NCBI RefSeq assembly: GCF_016613475.2
Contig: NZ_CP071517.1
Coordinates: 62,001-126,000 of the forward strand
DNA: 64,000 nt
Reading direction: 5' to 3'
Source: Lysobacter arenosi
Lineage (GTDB): Bacteria; Pseudomonadota; Gammaproteobacteria; Xanthomonadales; Xanthomonadaceae
The translations under genes were made by a program, and so were the position numbers. This document shows positions 18,025-28,689 of the stretch, in pieces (position 1 is the stretch's first letter; each line of letters starts with the position of its first letter). Under the pieces are notes generated by a model. That model saw nothing but the letters and a program-made list of their open reading frames with translations. It did no database searches and was not told the origin of the DNA.

Positions 18025-19316
18025 GCGGTCTCCAGCGTTGCCAGCGCGGCATCGAGGCGGGCGGTCAGGGTCTCGCGCAGGACGCGATCCTCGAACACGG
18101 CCAGGGTCTCGCGGCAGAACGCCGCGGTCAGCAGAGCCCGCGCCTGTTCGGCCGGCACGCCGCGGCTGCGCATGTAGAACAGCGCGGTCGCGTCGAGCTG
18201 GCCCACGGTGGCGCCGTGCGCGGCCTGCACTTCGTCGGCATGGATCTCGAGCACCGGCTGGGTGTCGATCTCGGCGCCTTCGCTCAGCAGCAGGTTCTTG
18301 TTTGAGAGGTTGGCGGCGGTGCCGTCGGCGCCTTCGCGGATCAGGATGCCGCCATGGAAGGCGGCCTTGGCGCGACCGGCGCCGAGACCGCGCCAGGTCA
18401 GGTCGCAGCTGCTGTCACGGCCGACGTGGTCGATGCCCAGGCGGGTGTCGAGGTGGCGCTTGCCGGTGGCGAGCAGGACGCCGTTGGCATGCAGCTTCGC
18501 GCCGTCGCCGTGCAGGGCGACGTTGAGTTCGTGGCGCGACAGACCGGCGCCGAGCTCGAGGTCGAGGCGGCGATACTCGGCCGACTTCGCCATCACCGCA
18601 TCGGTGCGCGAGATCAGCGTGGCGGTGGCGCCTTCGTCCTGCACGCGGGCATGGTTGAGCGTCGCGTTCGGACCCAGGTGCACGTGGGTCACGGCGTTGG
18701 CCAGGTGGCTGTGCGCACCGGCGCCGAGCTGATGCTCGACCACGGTCAGGGTCGCGCCTTCGCGCAACTCGATCAGGCTGCGCAGGTGCCAGGCGCGGTC
18801 GCCATTGCTGGCGGCGCCAATGAAAACGAGGTGCAGGGGCACCGCGGCGTGCGCGCCGGCTTCGGCACGCAGCACGATGCCGTCGTCGGCCAGCGCCGAG
18901 TTGAGGCGGGCGAAGATCTCGTCGGCGCGGTCGAAGCGGCGGGCGAGGAAGTTGGCATCGCGCGGTTCGCCTTCGCGCAGCACCTGCGAGAGCGGTTGCA
19001 GCGTGATGCCGGCGCCGAGCCCGGCGATGTCGCTGTGGGCGGTGTCGAGACGGCCATTGACGAAGACGATGCGCGGGGCCGGGATGCCATCGAGCAATGC
19101 GACGTCGTAGGCCGCCACGGTGGTGTCACTGGCGACGAAGCTGCGCCGCTCCAGCGAACGCAGTGGCGTGTACTTCCACGCTTCGACGCGGGCATGCGGG
19201 ATGCCGTCGCGCATTGCCGCGTCGAGCGCGGCCTTGCGGCTTTCGCCGAGGCCGGCGGCGTCGCGCGCGGCCAGCGAATCGAAAGCAGTGGCGAAGGAGT
19301 CGAGCAGGGCGCTCAT
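18021..19316 (-). CDS. sufD: Fe-S cluster assembly protein SufD
   Basis: Scaffold partner of SufB and SufC. The 431-residue product has the family pattern RVEAWKYTPLRSLERR near the N-terminus and the C-terminal SNKNLLLSEGAEIDTQPVLEIHADEVQAAHGATVGQLD beta-helix region, followed by FYMRSRGVPAEQARALL. The ATG at 19316 (MSALLDSF) is one base beyond the sufC stop; the longer frame upstream lies inside sufC. It is translationally coupled to sufS. Confidence 0.94.
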   Translation of the reverse strand: MSALLDSFATAFDSLAARDAAGLGESRKAALDAAMRDGIPHARVEAWKYTPLRSLERRSFVASDTTVAAYDVALLDGIPAPRIVFVNGRLDTAHSDIAGLGAGITLQPLSQVLREGEPRDANFLARRFDRADEIFARLNSALADDGIVLRAEAGAHAAVPLHLVFIGAASNGDRAWHLRSLIELREGATLTVVEHQLGAGAHSHLANAVTHVHLGPNATLNHARVQDEGATATLISRTDAVMAKSAEYRRLDLELGAGLSRHELNVALHGDGAKLHANGVLLATGKRHLDTRLGIDHVGRDSSCDLTWRGLGAGRAKAAFHGGILIREGADGTAANLSNKNLLLSEGAEIDTQPVLEIHADEVQAAHGATVGQLDATALFYMRSRGVPAEQARALLTAAFCRETLAVFEDRVLRETLTARLDAALATLETA

Positions 19317-19317
19317 G

Positions 19318-20082
<765 letters not shown>

Positions 20083-20138
20083 GGTTGTTTCCGGTTTGTT
20101 CTTGCTACTCCCGCCCAGCGGGAGAAGAGGGGCAGATG

Positions 20139-21602
<1,464 letters not shown>

Positions 21603-21646
21603 TGGGCTGCCTACAGGATTCGTTGTTGCATGGCGGGCGCGGCCCG

Positions 21647-22102
21647 CTACGCGTTGGCCAGGCGCAGGTCGATGCGCTTGGCCGTTGATTCGGGAGGTGG
21701 TGGCGGCGCCAGCATCTGCGCCAGCGTCACGCCGCGCAGGGCGTCGATCACCACGTCGTTGATGCGGCGCCAGTTGGCGCGCACGCCGCACGACTGCTCG
21801 ATGCCGCAGTTGCCGGCATGGACGCTGCACTCGGTCATGCCGAGCGGCCCTTCCATGGCGATCACGATCTCCAGCAGGCCGATGTCCTCGGCGCGGCGGG
21901 CGAGACGGTAGCCGCCGTTGGCACCGCGGAAGCCTTCGACCAGCCCGGCCTGGGCCAGCGGCTTGAGCACCTTGGACACCGTCGTGGCTTCGAGACCGGC
22001 GCGCTCTGCCAGTTCCGAGGCGCTGAGGACAGCGTCGGAACGGTGTGCGAGCACGGTCATGACGACCGTGGCGTAGTCAGTGAGCTTGGTGACGCGGAGC
22101 AT
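21647..22102 (-). CDS. sufR: Rrf2 family Fe-S-responsive regulator of the suf operon
   Basis: Transcription regulator of the IscR/SufR group, predicted to sense Fe-S status and control the operon it heads. The 151-residue product has an N-terminal winged helix ([31 protein letters not shown], then the recognition-helix region [16 protein letters not shown] and [10 protein letters not shown]). A cysteine trio, C-x7-C-x5-C ([14 protein letters not shown]), suits an Fe-S cluster. A perfect inverted repeat lies 24 bp upstream of the start and is the likely operator. The gene symbol follows common annotation use; the cyanobacterial SufR is a different family. Confidence 0.88.
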   Translation of the reverse strand: MLRVTKLTDYATVVMTVLAHRSDAVLSASELAERAGLEATTVSKVLKPLAQAGLVEGFRGANGGYRLARRAEDIGLLEIVIAMEGPLGMTECSVHAGNCGIEQSCGVRANWRRINDVVIDALRGVTLAQMLAPPPPPESTAKRIDLRLANA

Positions 22103-22125
22103 GGGGGCAGGCCGGTCGGGTTAAT

Positions 22126-22144
22126 CCGTACCGGAATTGTACGG
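22126..22144. promoter_or_regulatory. Inverted repeat, probable operator of the suf regulator
   Basis: CCGTAC and GTACGG are separated by seven bases, a perfect 19-bp dyad 24 bp upstream of the Rrf2 gene. Dyads of this size are typical of Rrf2-family binding sites, so autoregulation of the whole suf operon is the simplest reading. Confidence 0.6.
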
Positions 22145-22234
22145 TTTCGGCCCCGCGCAGCCAACAACCGGGGCGGAACGCTCAGGTTCCGCCCTTGGAA
22201 CGCCCCATTCAGGCGACCCGCTCAGCCATCCCGT

Positions 22235-22783
22235 TCAGGATCCGCTGGCAGTCGCGCTCGCGGCCACCGGCGGCGCGGCAGGCAGCACCAGGTCGAAGTA
22301 GGGCGGCTGCGGGTTCTGTCCCGGCGGAATGAAGGCCGGCGCCGGCTGCCCGGCTGGGCCTAGCGAGCGCACGAACTGGTAGATCGCCCGGCGGTCCTCG
22401 AGGGTCATGTCGCGGAGGGCGAAATCGGGCATCAGCGGGCGCGTGCGCAGCTTGGCGCTGTAGTCCAGCCACTGCGTCTCGGTCATGGTCGACAGCTTCA
22501 GGCGCAGGTTGGTCGGATAGGTCGTGCCCCACGGCCCGCGGAAGCCGACCGGCGAGCCGACCAGCCACTGGGCCTTGTCGACCGCGCCCTGGCTCTCGGC
22601 ATAGCCAGGCGTGTGGCAGTCGTTGCAGCCTGCCGTCCGGGCCAGGTATTCGCCACGTGCGAGCAGGTCCTTCTGCGCCGGCGCCTTGTGGTCAGTGCTG
22701 GCGTGGCGTGCGTGCTCGCCTTGCTGACAGGCTGCAAGGGACAGGAGGGCGGTCACTGCGAGGGCTGATCGGATCATCTTCAT
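22235..22783 (-). CDS. c-type cytochrome lipoprotein
   Basis: Periplasmic monoheme cytochrome c, probably lipid-anchored. The 182-residue precursor has a lipoprotein signal ending LLSLAAC (Cys about residue 19). It has one heme motif CNDCH in RTAGCNDCHTPGY and a likely Met axial ligand in RPLMPDFALRDM. A Pro/Ala-rich tail ends the protein. The ATG at 22783 (MKMIRSALAV) is chosen since it starts the signal peptide; the longer frame overlaps the divergent SET gene. Its redox partner is unknown. Confidence 0.85.
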   Translation of the reverse strand: MKMIRSALAVTALLSLAACQQGEHARHASTDHKAPAQKDLLARGEYLARTAGCNDCHTPGYAESQGAVDKAQWLVGSPVGFRGPWGTTYPTNLRLKLSTMTETQWLDYSAKLRTRPLMPDFALRDMTLEDRRAIYQFVRSLGPAGQPAPAFIPPGQNPQPPYFDLVLPAAPPVAASATASGS

Positions 22784-22892
22784 CGTTCGTGCACATCGGG
22801 AGGTGACCCACGCCAACGCAGCGATCGCCACGAACCGGCCAGGTGCGATGGCGCGACGCGACCGATCCGGGCCAGAATGTCCGCCTCCCGAA

Positions 22893-23450
22893 ATGACTAC
22901 CGGATTCCGCATGCCGCGCAAGATCGCCGCCCGTCGCTCCGCCATCCATGGCAACGGCGTATTCGCCGTCCAACCGATCGCCAAGGGCGAGCGCGTCATC
23001 GAATACAAGGGCCAGCGCCGCACCCACGAGGAAGTCGATGCCGGCGAGAGCGGCGACATCGACACCGGCCACACGTTCCTGTTCACGCTCAACGACGAGT
23101 ACGTCATCGACGCCAACTTCAAGGGCAACGACGCGCGCTGGATCAACCACAGCTGCATGCCGAACTGCGAAGCGGTGCTGGAAGAGGACGAGGGCAAGGA
23201 TCGCCGCCTCGACAAGGTCTTCATCGAGGCGATCCGCGACATCGCCCCGGGTGAGGAGCTGTCCTACAACTACGGCATCACGCTGGCCGAGAAGCACACC
23301 AGGGAACTGAAGAAGATCTGGGAGTGCCGCTGCGGGTCGCCGGGCTGCACCGGCACGATGCTGCAGCCGAAGTCGGACAAGAAGAAAAAGAAGCAGGAAA
23401 AGAAGAAAGAGAAGCTGGCTGGCGAGGCGAAGCGGGCAAAGTTGGCCTGA
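22893..23450 (+). CDS. SET domain protein (predicted lysine methyltransferase)
   Basis: A 185-residue bacterial SET protein, predicted to transfer methyl from S-adenosylmethionine to lysine. Visible SET motifs are AIHGNGVFA (SAM-binding GxG), NHSCMPNC (NHSCxPN) and ELSYNYG (catalytic Tyr). A cysteine-rich post-SET segment follows (ECRCGSPGC), which would bind zinc with the NHSC cysteine. The C-terminal ~30 residues are almost all charged, with runs of lysine ([12 protein letters not shown]) recalling histone-like tails and suggesting nucleic-acid contact. The ATG at 22893 is used; 22911 is possible. It is divergent from the cytochrome gene. The target protein is unknown. Confidence 0.88.
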   Translation: MTTGFRMPRKIAARRSAIHGNGVFAVQPIAKGERVIEYKGQRRTHEEVDAGESGDIDTGHTFLFTLNDEYVIDANFKGNDARWINHSCMPNCEAVLEEDEGKDRRLDKVFIEAIRDIAPGEELSYNYGITLAEKHTRELKKIWECRCGSPGCTGTMLQPKSDKKKKKQEKKKEKLAGEAKRAKLA

Positions 23451-23550
23451 CGTACCTTCGGGCAATGGTGCCTTGCCCGTTCGAGCGGCCACACTTGAGG
23501 CAACGCGCGCGACCAATACCGGCGCGCCCACCTGTATCCAAGGAGTCCCC

Positions 23551-24348
23551 ATGAGCCTCGAAGGCAAGGTCGCCATCGTCACCGGTGCCGCCAGCGGCAT
23601 TGGCAAGGAAATCGCGTTCGAACTGGCGCGTGCCGGCGCGGCGATCGCCATCGCCGATCTCAATGCCGATGGCGCGCAGGCCGTCGCGGCTGAAATCGCA
23701 GGCAAGGGCGGCCGCGCGCTGGGCCTGGCGATGGACGTCACCGACGAAGCCGCGGTCAATGCCGGCGTCGCCCGCGTGGTCGCCGAGCTGGGCGGTGTCG
23801 ACATCCTGGTCTCCAACGCCGGCATCCAGATCGTCAACCCGATCGAGCAGTTCGCCTACGCCGACTGGAAGAAGATGCTGGCGATCCACCTCGACGGCGC
23901 CTTCCTGACCACCAAGGCCGTGCTGCCGCACATGTACGGCGCCGGTGCGGACGGCAAGTCGCGCGGCGGCACCGTGATCTACATGGGCTCGGTCCACTCG
24001 CACCTGGCCTCGCCGCTGAAATCGGCCTACGTCACCGCCAAGCACGGCCTGCTGGGCCTGTCGCGCACGCTGGCCAAGGAAGGGGCGAAGCACTCGGTCC
24101 GCAGCCACGTCGTCTGCCCGGGCTTCGTGCGCACGCCGCTGGTCGACAAGCAGATTCCCGAGCAGGCGAAGGAACTGGGGATCAGCGAAGCCGAAGTGGT
24201 GAGCCGGGTCATGCTCGGCAACACGGTCGATGGCATCTTCACCACCGTCGAGGACGTCGCCCAGACCGTGCGCTTCCTGGCCGAGTTCCCCAGCGCGGCG
24301 CTGACGGGCCAGAGTTTCGTGGTCAGCCACGGCTGGCACATGCAGTAA
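23551..24348 (+). CDS. 3-hydroxybutyrate dehydrogenase
   Basis: Short-chain dehydrogenase/reductase interconverting 3-hydroxybutyrate and acetoacetate with NAD. The 265-residue product has the Rossmann motif [11 protein letters not shown] acidic NAD selector (IADLNADG), SNAG, and the active-site pair as SAYVTAKHG (YxxxK). The [12 protein letters not shown] start and the C-terminal [16 protein letters not shown] match the 3HBDH subgroup. An AAGGAG site sits 8 bp before the ATG at 23551. It stands alone between the SET gene and the DUF5916 gene. The subgroup assignment is likely rather than certain. Confidence 0.85.
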   Translation: MSLEGKVAIVTGAASGIGKEIAFELARAGAAIAIADLNADGAQAVAAEIAGKGGRALGLAMDVTDEAAVNAGVARVVAELGGVDILVSNAGIQIVNPIEQFAYADWKKMLAIHLDGAFLTTKAVLPHMYGAGADGKSRGGTVIYMGSVHSHLASPLKSAYVTAKHGLLGLSRTLAKEGAKHSVRSHVVCPGFVRTPLVDKQIPEQAKELGISEAEVVSRVMLGNTVDGIFTTVEDVAQTVRFLAEFPSAALTGQSFVVSHGWHMQ

Positions 24349-24598
24349 CCCGGAAGGGCGGCCGGCCCGTGCGAAAGCGGGCCACATAGGCGTGATGCGC
24401 GTCGGGGAAATTTGGTTGCAATGACTTCCGCCAGTCTGGCGCAGGGCACGACTGCGTATAGGCTGTGCTCCGCTCGGGTACCACGGTGCCCTTGAACGAG
24501 CCCAGCAAGGACGATCTGGTCGGATGGCCGCCTTCGATGGCGGCGGTTGCGGCGGGGGATACCGAACTGGCAACCCCGACTTCCGAGATTCCCCCTGC

Positions 24599-26845
24599 AT
24601 GCACGGCACGCGCGCTACGTTGACTTTGGCCATCCTCGCCGCCCTGGCTTTCCCGGTGATGTCCACCCCGGCAATGGGCGTGGAAATCGACGGTCGCATC
24701 GATCCGGCCGAGTGGCAGGGGGCGCGCGAGATCACCGACTTCCGCAAGGTGCAGCCGCTGAGCCGCGAGCCGGCGACGCTGCAGACCAAGGTGTGGGTGA
24801 TGGCGACGCCCGAGGGCCTGGCGGTGGCCTTCCGCAACAACCAGCCGGTCGAGACGCGGACCCGGCAGAAGGTGCAGCGCGACTTCGAGGCCCAGGTCGA
24901 CCGCGTCAACCTGATGATCGACTACGACGGCGACGGCCGCACCGGCTACAACTTCACGGTCTCCTCCACCGACGGCATCGCCGATGCGGTGATCAGCAAC
25001 GAAACCCAGTTCAACGACGACTGGGACGGCAACTGGCAGCACGCGGTCAGCGAGGACGACACCGGCTGGAACGTGGAGATGCTGATCCCGTGGTACATCG
25101 CGCCGATGCGCAATGGCAGCGATGGCATGCGCACGGTCAAGGTCTACTTCGATCGCGTCATCGGCTCCACCGGCGAGCGCTCGGCGTGGCCGGCGGCGAG
25201 CTTCGAGCGCCCGCGCTTCCTCTCCGATTTCGAGCCGATGCAGATGGCGCAGTACAGCCAGTCGCTGCTGGCGGTCACGCCGTATGCGTCCGGCCTGTAC
25301 GACAACGTCGGCGGTGACAGCGATTTCGACGGCGGCGCCGACATCTTCTGGAAGCCAAACGGCCAGTTCCAGCTGTCGGCGACGATCAATCCCGACTTCG
25401 GCCAGGTCGAGAGCGACGACCTGGTGGTGAACTTCAGCGCCACCGAAACCTTCATCAGCGACAAGCGCCCGTTCTTCACCGAGAACCAGGGCATCTTCGA
25501 ATTCACCACGCCGTCGGACTTCAGCCAGCTGCTTTACACCCGTCGTGTCGGTGGCCCGGCCGATGACGGCAACGGTGCCGGCGACATCACCGCGGCGGTC
25601 AAGCTCAACGGCAGCGTCGGCGCCACCAAGTACGGTGTGTTCGCCGCCGACGAGGCCGACGAGGTCGGACGCACCTTCGGCGCCTTGCGCGTGGTGCGCG
25701 ACTTTGCCAGCCAGAACCTCGGTGTGATGCTGACCCAGGTCGACCGCCCGTTCCTGGATCGCGAGGCATCGGTGATGGGCGTGGACCACAACTGGCGTCC
25801 GAACCAGCACGTCAGCGTCGAGACGCGCGTCATCGGCAGCCAGATCGACCAGGACGGCCGCACCAGCGACGACACCGGCGCGACCATGTGGGTCAATTAC
25901 GAAATGGAAGACGGCTGGCGCCAGCAATGGTTGGCGATGCATTTCGGCGAAGAGCTGCAGATCAACGACTTCGGCTATCTCTCGCGCGCCAACCTCAACT
26001 ACCTCAACTGGCAGGTGATGCGCCGCTTCACCGACCAGCCGGCCGAGTCGCGCTATGCCTCCAAGGACTGGCGTGGCCGCATCAGCGGCACCGACAACGA
26101 CCACGGCCAGCGCCTGCAGAGGCAGCTGCGCATCAGCCGCCAGGGCAACCTGCGCAACGGCAGCTTCGAGTACGCGCAGATCAACATCAACAGCGCCTTC
26201 GTCGACGACCTGCTCACGCGCGGCAACGGCAACGTCAACCTGCCGCCGAACTTCAATGCCTACCTGGAGTACGAGCGCCCGCGCAAAGGCAACTGGTCGT
26301 GGGAGCTGGAGGCCGACGCCTTCAGCGGTGGCCTGGCCGGCAACGACAGGATCGGCTTCGACATCCGCCTGCAGCCGACGTACTTCTTCAATGACGCCTT
26401 CAGCGTCTACCTCGGCGCGTACTACGAGCAGATTCCGAGCTGGCTGGTGTGGCAGAACGACAACCTGATCGGCGAGTTCGACGAGAAGATGATGCAGATC
26501 AGTGCCGGCATGGACTGGAACATCGGCAGCAAGCAGGAGCTGCGGGTCAAGCTGCAGGCGCTGGGACTGGATGCGCCGTTGCGACAGGCGTACCGCGTCG
26601 ATGGCGGCGGCAATTCGATCGCCAGTGCCGATGCGGTCGACGACTTCAACGTGCAGAACCTGGGGTTCCAGATCCGCTATCGCTACGAGCTGGCGCCGCT
26701 GTCTTACCTGTACGTGGTCTACGGGCGCGGCGGGTACCAGCAGGAGCCGTTCTCGGAAGACACCGGCGAGCTGGTGCGCGACAGCCTGGAGCTGCGTGAC
26801 GACGAGCAGCTGCTGGTCAAGCTGAGCTATCGCTTCGAGATCTGA
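24599..26845 (+). CDS. DUF5916 outer-membrane protein with N-terminal CBM9-like domain
   Basis: A 748-residue exported protein. A signal peptide (about 1-29, ILAALAFPVMSTPAMG) is followed by a CBM9-like beta-sandwich (VEIDGRIDPAEWQGAREI, then IDYDGDGRTGYNFTVSS and GWNVEMLIPW). From about residue 220 comes a long amphipathic beta-strand region typical of a DUF5916 barrel (NPDFGQVESDD, ERRPFF-like DKRPFFTENQGIF), ending in LLVKLSYRFEI. The family is common in Xanthomonadaceae; ligand and role are unknown. The ATG at 24599 starts the signal peptide; a start at 24524 would add a leader without signal character. A REP-like hairpin follows. Confidence 0.82.
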   Translation: MHGTRATLTLAILAALAFPVMSTPAMGVEIDGRIDPAEWQGAREITDFRKVQPLSREPATLQTKVWVMATPEGLAVAFRNNQPVETRTRQKVQRDFEAQVDRVNLMIDYDGDGRTGYNFTVSSTDGIADAVISNETQFNDDWDGNWQHAVSEDDTGWNVEMLIPWYIAPMRNGSDGMRTVKVYFDRVIGSTGERSAWPAASFERPRFLSDFEPMQMAQYSQSLLAVTPYASGLYDNVGGDSDFDGGADIFWKPNGQFQLSATINPDFGQVESDDLVVNFSATETFISDKRPFFTENQGIFEFTTPSDFSQLLYTRRVGGPADDGNGAGDITAAVKLNGSVGATKYGVFAADEADEVGRTFGALRVVRDFASQNLGVMLTQVDRPFLDREASVMGVDHNWRPNQHVSVETRVIGSQIDQDGRTSDDTGATMWVNYEMEDGWRQQWLAMHFGEELQINDFGYLSRANLNYLNWQVMRRFTDQPAESRYASKDWRGRISGTDNDHGQRLQRQLRISRQGNLRNGSFEYAQININSAFVDDLLTRGNGNVNLPPNFNAYLEYERPRKGNWSWELEADAFSGGLAGNDRIGFDIRLQPTYFFNDAFSVYLGAYYEQIPSWLVWQNDNLIGEFDEKMMQISAGMDWNIGSKQELRVKLQALGLDAPLRQAYRVDGGGNSIASADAVDDFNVQNLGFQIRYRYELAPLSYLYVVYGRGGYQQEPFSEDTGELVRDSLELRDDEQLLVKLSYRFEI

Positions 26846-26850
26846 GCCGT

Positions 26851-26872
26851 CATCCCGGCGAACGCCGGGATC
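26851..26872. repeat. REP-like palindrome after the DUF5916 gene
   Basis: A perfect 9-bp stem (ATCCCGGCG / CGCCGGGAT, two-base loop) sits in the context GTC-ATCCCGGCG-AA, a widespread proteobacterial intergenic palindrome type. It lies between convergent genes and may also terminate transcription. Confidence 0.65.
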
Positions 26873-26886
26873 CACCTTGACGTTTC

Positions 26887-27318
26887 TTACAGCGTCCAGG
26901 CATCCGGCAACAGGATCTCGAACAACCCATCACGCCGCGTGCGACGCGCCAGCACCAGAAGCGCGTCGTCGCGGCTGAGCAGCCAACGGGCGCCGCAGGC
27001 ATGCGCCAGGTGCAGGAACTTCTGGTCGTCGGGGTCGGCGCAGCGCGGCAGCACACCTTCCGGCACGGCGGCCGTGGGCAGCAACTGGACCTGTGCGTCG
27101 AATGCGGCAATGGCGGCCACGCGTGCCGCCTGATCCAGTCGCAGCTGCGGGTACTCCAGCACGCGCAGCCATTCCTCGCGGCACCCCATGTCGGTTACCG
27201 CGACCACGTCGCCCGATTGCAGCGCGGCGCGCAGCGTCGCCACGCGCGGGTCGCCGAACACGAACAGGTCCAGGCAGACGTTCGTATCGAGGACGACCCG
27301 GGGGCGGACGCTATCCAA
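26887..27318 (-). CDS. PIN domain protein (putative toxin of the COG1569 type)
   Basis: Predicted PIN-fold ribonuclease of 143 residues. The acidic metal site is visible as VVLDTNVCLDLF (Asp near the start), REEWLRVLEYP (Glu), DPDDQKFLHLA (Asp pair) and LLSRDDALL. It resembles the 'putative toxin-antitoxin system toxin component, PIN family'. No ATG or GTG fits; a TTG at 27318 is the most plausible start, 20 bp after the stop of the lipoprotein gene, and lacks a clear ribosome site. No small antitoxin gene is adjacent, so a toxin role is not supported by context. Confidence 0.72.
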   Translation of the reverse strand: MDSVRPRVVLDTNVCLDLFVFGDPRVATLRAALQSGDVVAVTDMGCREEWLRVLEYPQLRLDQAARVAAIAAFDAQVQLLPTAAVPEGVLPRCADPDDQKFLHLAHACGARWLLSRDDALLVLARRTRRDGLFEILLPDAWTL

Positions 27319-27338
27319 CGAAGCCGTGGTCCGACGGA

Positions 27339-28022
27339 TCAGGGCGTCGTGACTTCGCGGATGTCGGCCGAGCCGATCCGCCACGCACGCTGTTCGGCGG
27401 TGGCGCCGTCCACGACCGCACGACGCAGGGTATAGGCGCCGACGAACTTGCGCTGGCTGCCATCGGCGGCGGTGGCAGTCATCGCCACCGGTACTTCGAT
27501 GAAGCGCGAACCCGCCGCGGCATCGACTGCGCCCGGTGCGAGGATCTCGACCGAGACGCCGCTGGTGTCCTTGAAGCCGTCGGCGAATTGCTGCGAGGTC
27601 TGGCCGCTGGCACGTCCGCTGTCGGACCACAGTGCGTAGGCACGGTCGAAGTCGCGGCCGTTGATGGCGGCGTAGTAGTCGCGGACCACGGCCATCGCGT
27701 CCTGTGCGGTCGGTTCGCTCGTCGCGGCGCCATCCGGCGCTACGTCGGTACCGGGGATCGGCTGACCGGTTTCGTCGGTCGGCACGATCGGATTTCCCTG
27801 GTCGTCGAGCACGACCTCTTCGATGGCCTGCGGCGGCGGTCCGATCTGGCCCGGCCCGGGCTGGTCGGGCATGCCGGTCACGCTGCCTGCGGCCTTGCCG
27901 GAAGGCGCGGGCAGCGCTTCGGCGCTGTCGCCACCGCGCTGCCCTTGTGGCTTGTCATCGCTGCACGCGGCCAGCGATGCCACCACCGCCAGGCAGGCGA
28001 TCAGGTTTCGAAACGTGGACAT
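27339..28022 (-). CDS. Predicted lipoprotein with NTF2-like C-terminal region
   Basis: A 227-residue lipoprotein: the signal ends VASLAAC (Cys about 20), followed by a long Pro/Gly/Asp-rich linker (to about residue 100). The C-terminal domain contains DAMAVVRDYYAAINGRDFDRAYALW, typical of NTF2/SnoaL-like folds that often sense or bind small ligands. I do not recognise a more specific family. It starts 1 bp after the stop of the DUF1439 lipoprotein gene, so the two are probably co-transcribed, with the PIN gene downstream. Confidence 0.75.
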   Translation of the reverse strand: MSTFRNLIACLAVVASLAACSDDKPQGQRGGDSAEALPAPSGKAAGSVTGMPDQPGPGQIGPPPQAIEEVVLDDQGNPIVPTDETGQPIPGTDVAPDGAATSEPTAQDAMAVVRDYYAAINGRDFDRAYALWSDSGRASGQTSQQFADGFKDTSGVSVEILAPGAVDAAAGSRFIEVPVAMTATAADGSQRKFVGAYTLRRAVVDGATAEQRAWRIGSADIREVTTP

Positions 28023-28023
28023 G

Positions 28024-28614
28024 TCACTGGTCCAGGTGCACGACGACGGTGCCGCTCTCGATAGCGGTCGTGCCGATCCGGCGCGAGCCCAGCTTGTCGA
28101 GCAGGCTGTTGTCGAAACGGTAGATCGGTTCCTCGCGCGAGTACTCGCCCAGCCAGGAATTGAGCAGGGCACGCGAGCTGCCTGTCATCGCACCACCCAG
28201 GGTGGGCACGTCGACCTGTTCGATGCGCGGATCCTGCAGGTGCAGGCCGCGTGTGCCCGGGTCGTAGCGCAGCGCGCTGGTCAGCGCGAAGTGGCCGGCC
28301 GGCCGGCTGCTGTCGCTGCCCAGTGCGCCCAGGCCCAGGTCGAAGTCGACGCGCAGTCGGTTCGAACCTTGCGGAATCGTCAGGCGCGGATTCAGCAGCG
28401 TCAGCGACACCAGGCCGCCGAGCTTGTCGTAATGCTTGGGAAAGTTGCGGTCGAGCGAGGCCTGCAACTGCATCGGCGTGAACCGGACCTCGTTGCCCAG
28501 CAATGCGCCCAGACCATTGAGCGTCGAACAGGCGGCAAGCACGAGGGCGAGGGCGGCCACGGCGAGGCCGCGCCAAACATTGCGAGAATCATTGAGCGAG
28601 CTGCGCGAGGACAT
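28024..28614 (-). CDS. DUF1439 family lipoprotein
   Basis: A 196-residue lipoprotein (signal ending LALVLAAC, Cys about 29) similar to the DUF1439/YceB family. That family has a lipid-binding-like (BPI-related) fold and sits at the inner face of the outer membrane. Family features seen are FTPMQLQASLDRNFPKHY, LNPRLTIPQGSNRLRVDFDL, ALTSALRYDPGTRGLHLQDPRIEQ and the C-terminal GTTAIESGTVVVHL. The ATG at 28614 has GGAG six bases upstream and is preferred over the GTG at 28626. Role unknown. Confidence 0.82.
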   Translation of the reverse strand: MSSRSSLNDSRNVWRGLAVAALALVLAACSTLNGLGALLGNEVRFTPMQLQASLDRNFPKHYDKLGGLVSLTLLNPRLTIPQGSNRLRVDFDLGLGALGSDSSRPAGHFALTSALRYDPGTRGLHLQDPRIEQVDVPTLGGAMTGSSRALLNSWLGEYSREEPIYRFDNSLLDKLGSRRIGTTAIESGTVVVHLDQ

Positions 28615-28689
28615 CCAGAACTCCACGGGTAATGCCCGCGACGATACCCGTGCGGCATGAATGAGAGAAGTCTCAGGCCGGCGACCGGT

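Noticed and set aside
24323..26875. 850-residue minus-strand ORF opposite the DUF5916 gene
   Set aside because: Antisense mirror frame; the plus strand has signal peptide, CBM9-like domain and barrel.
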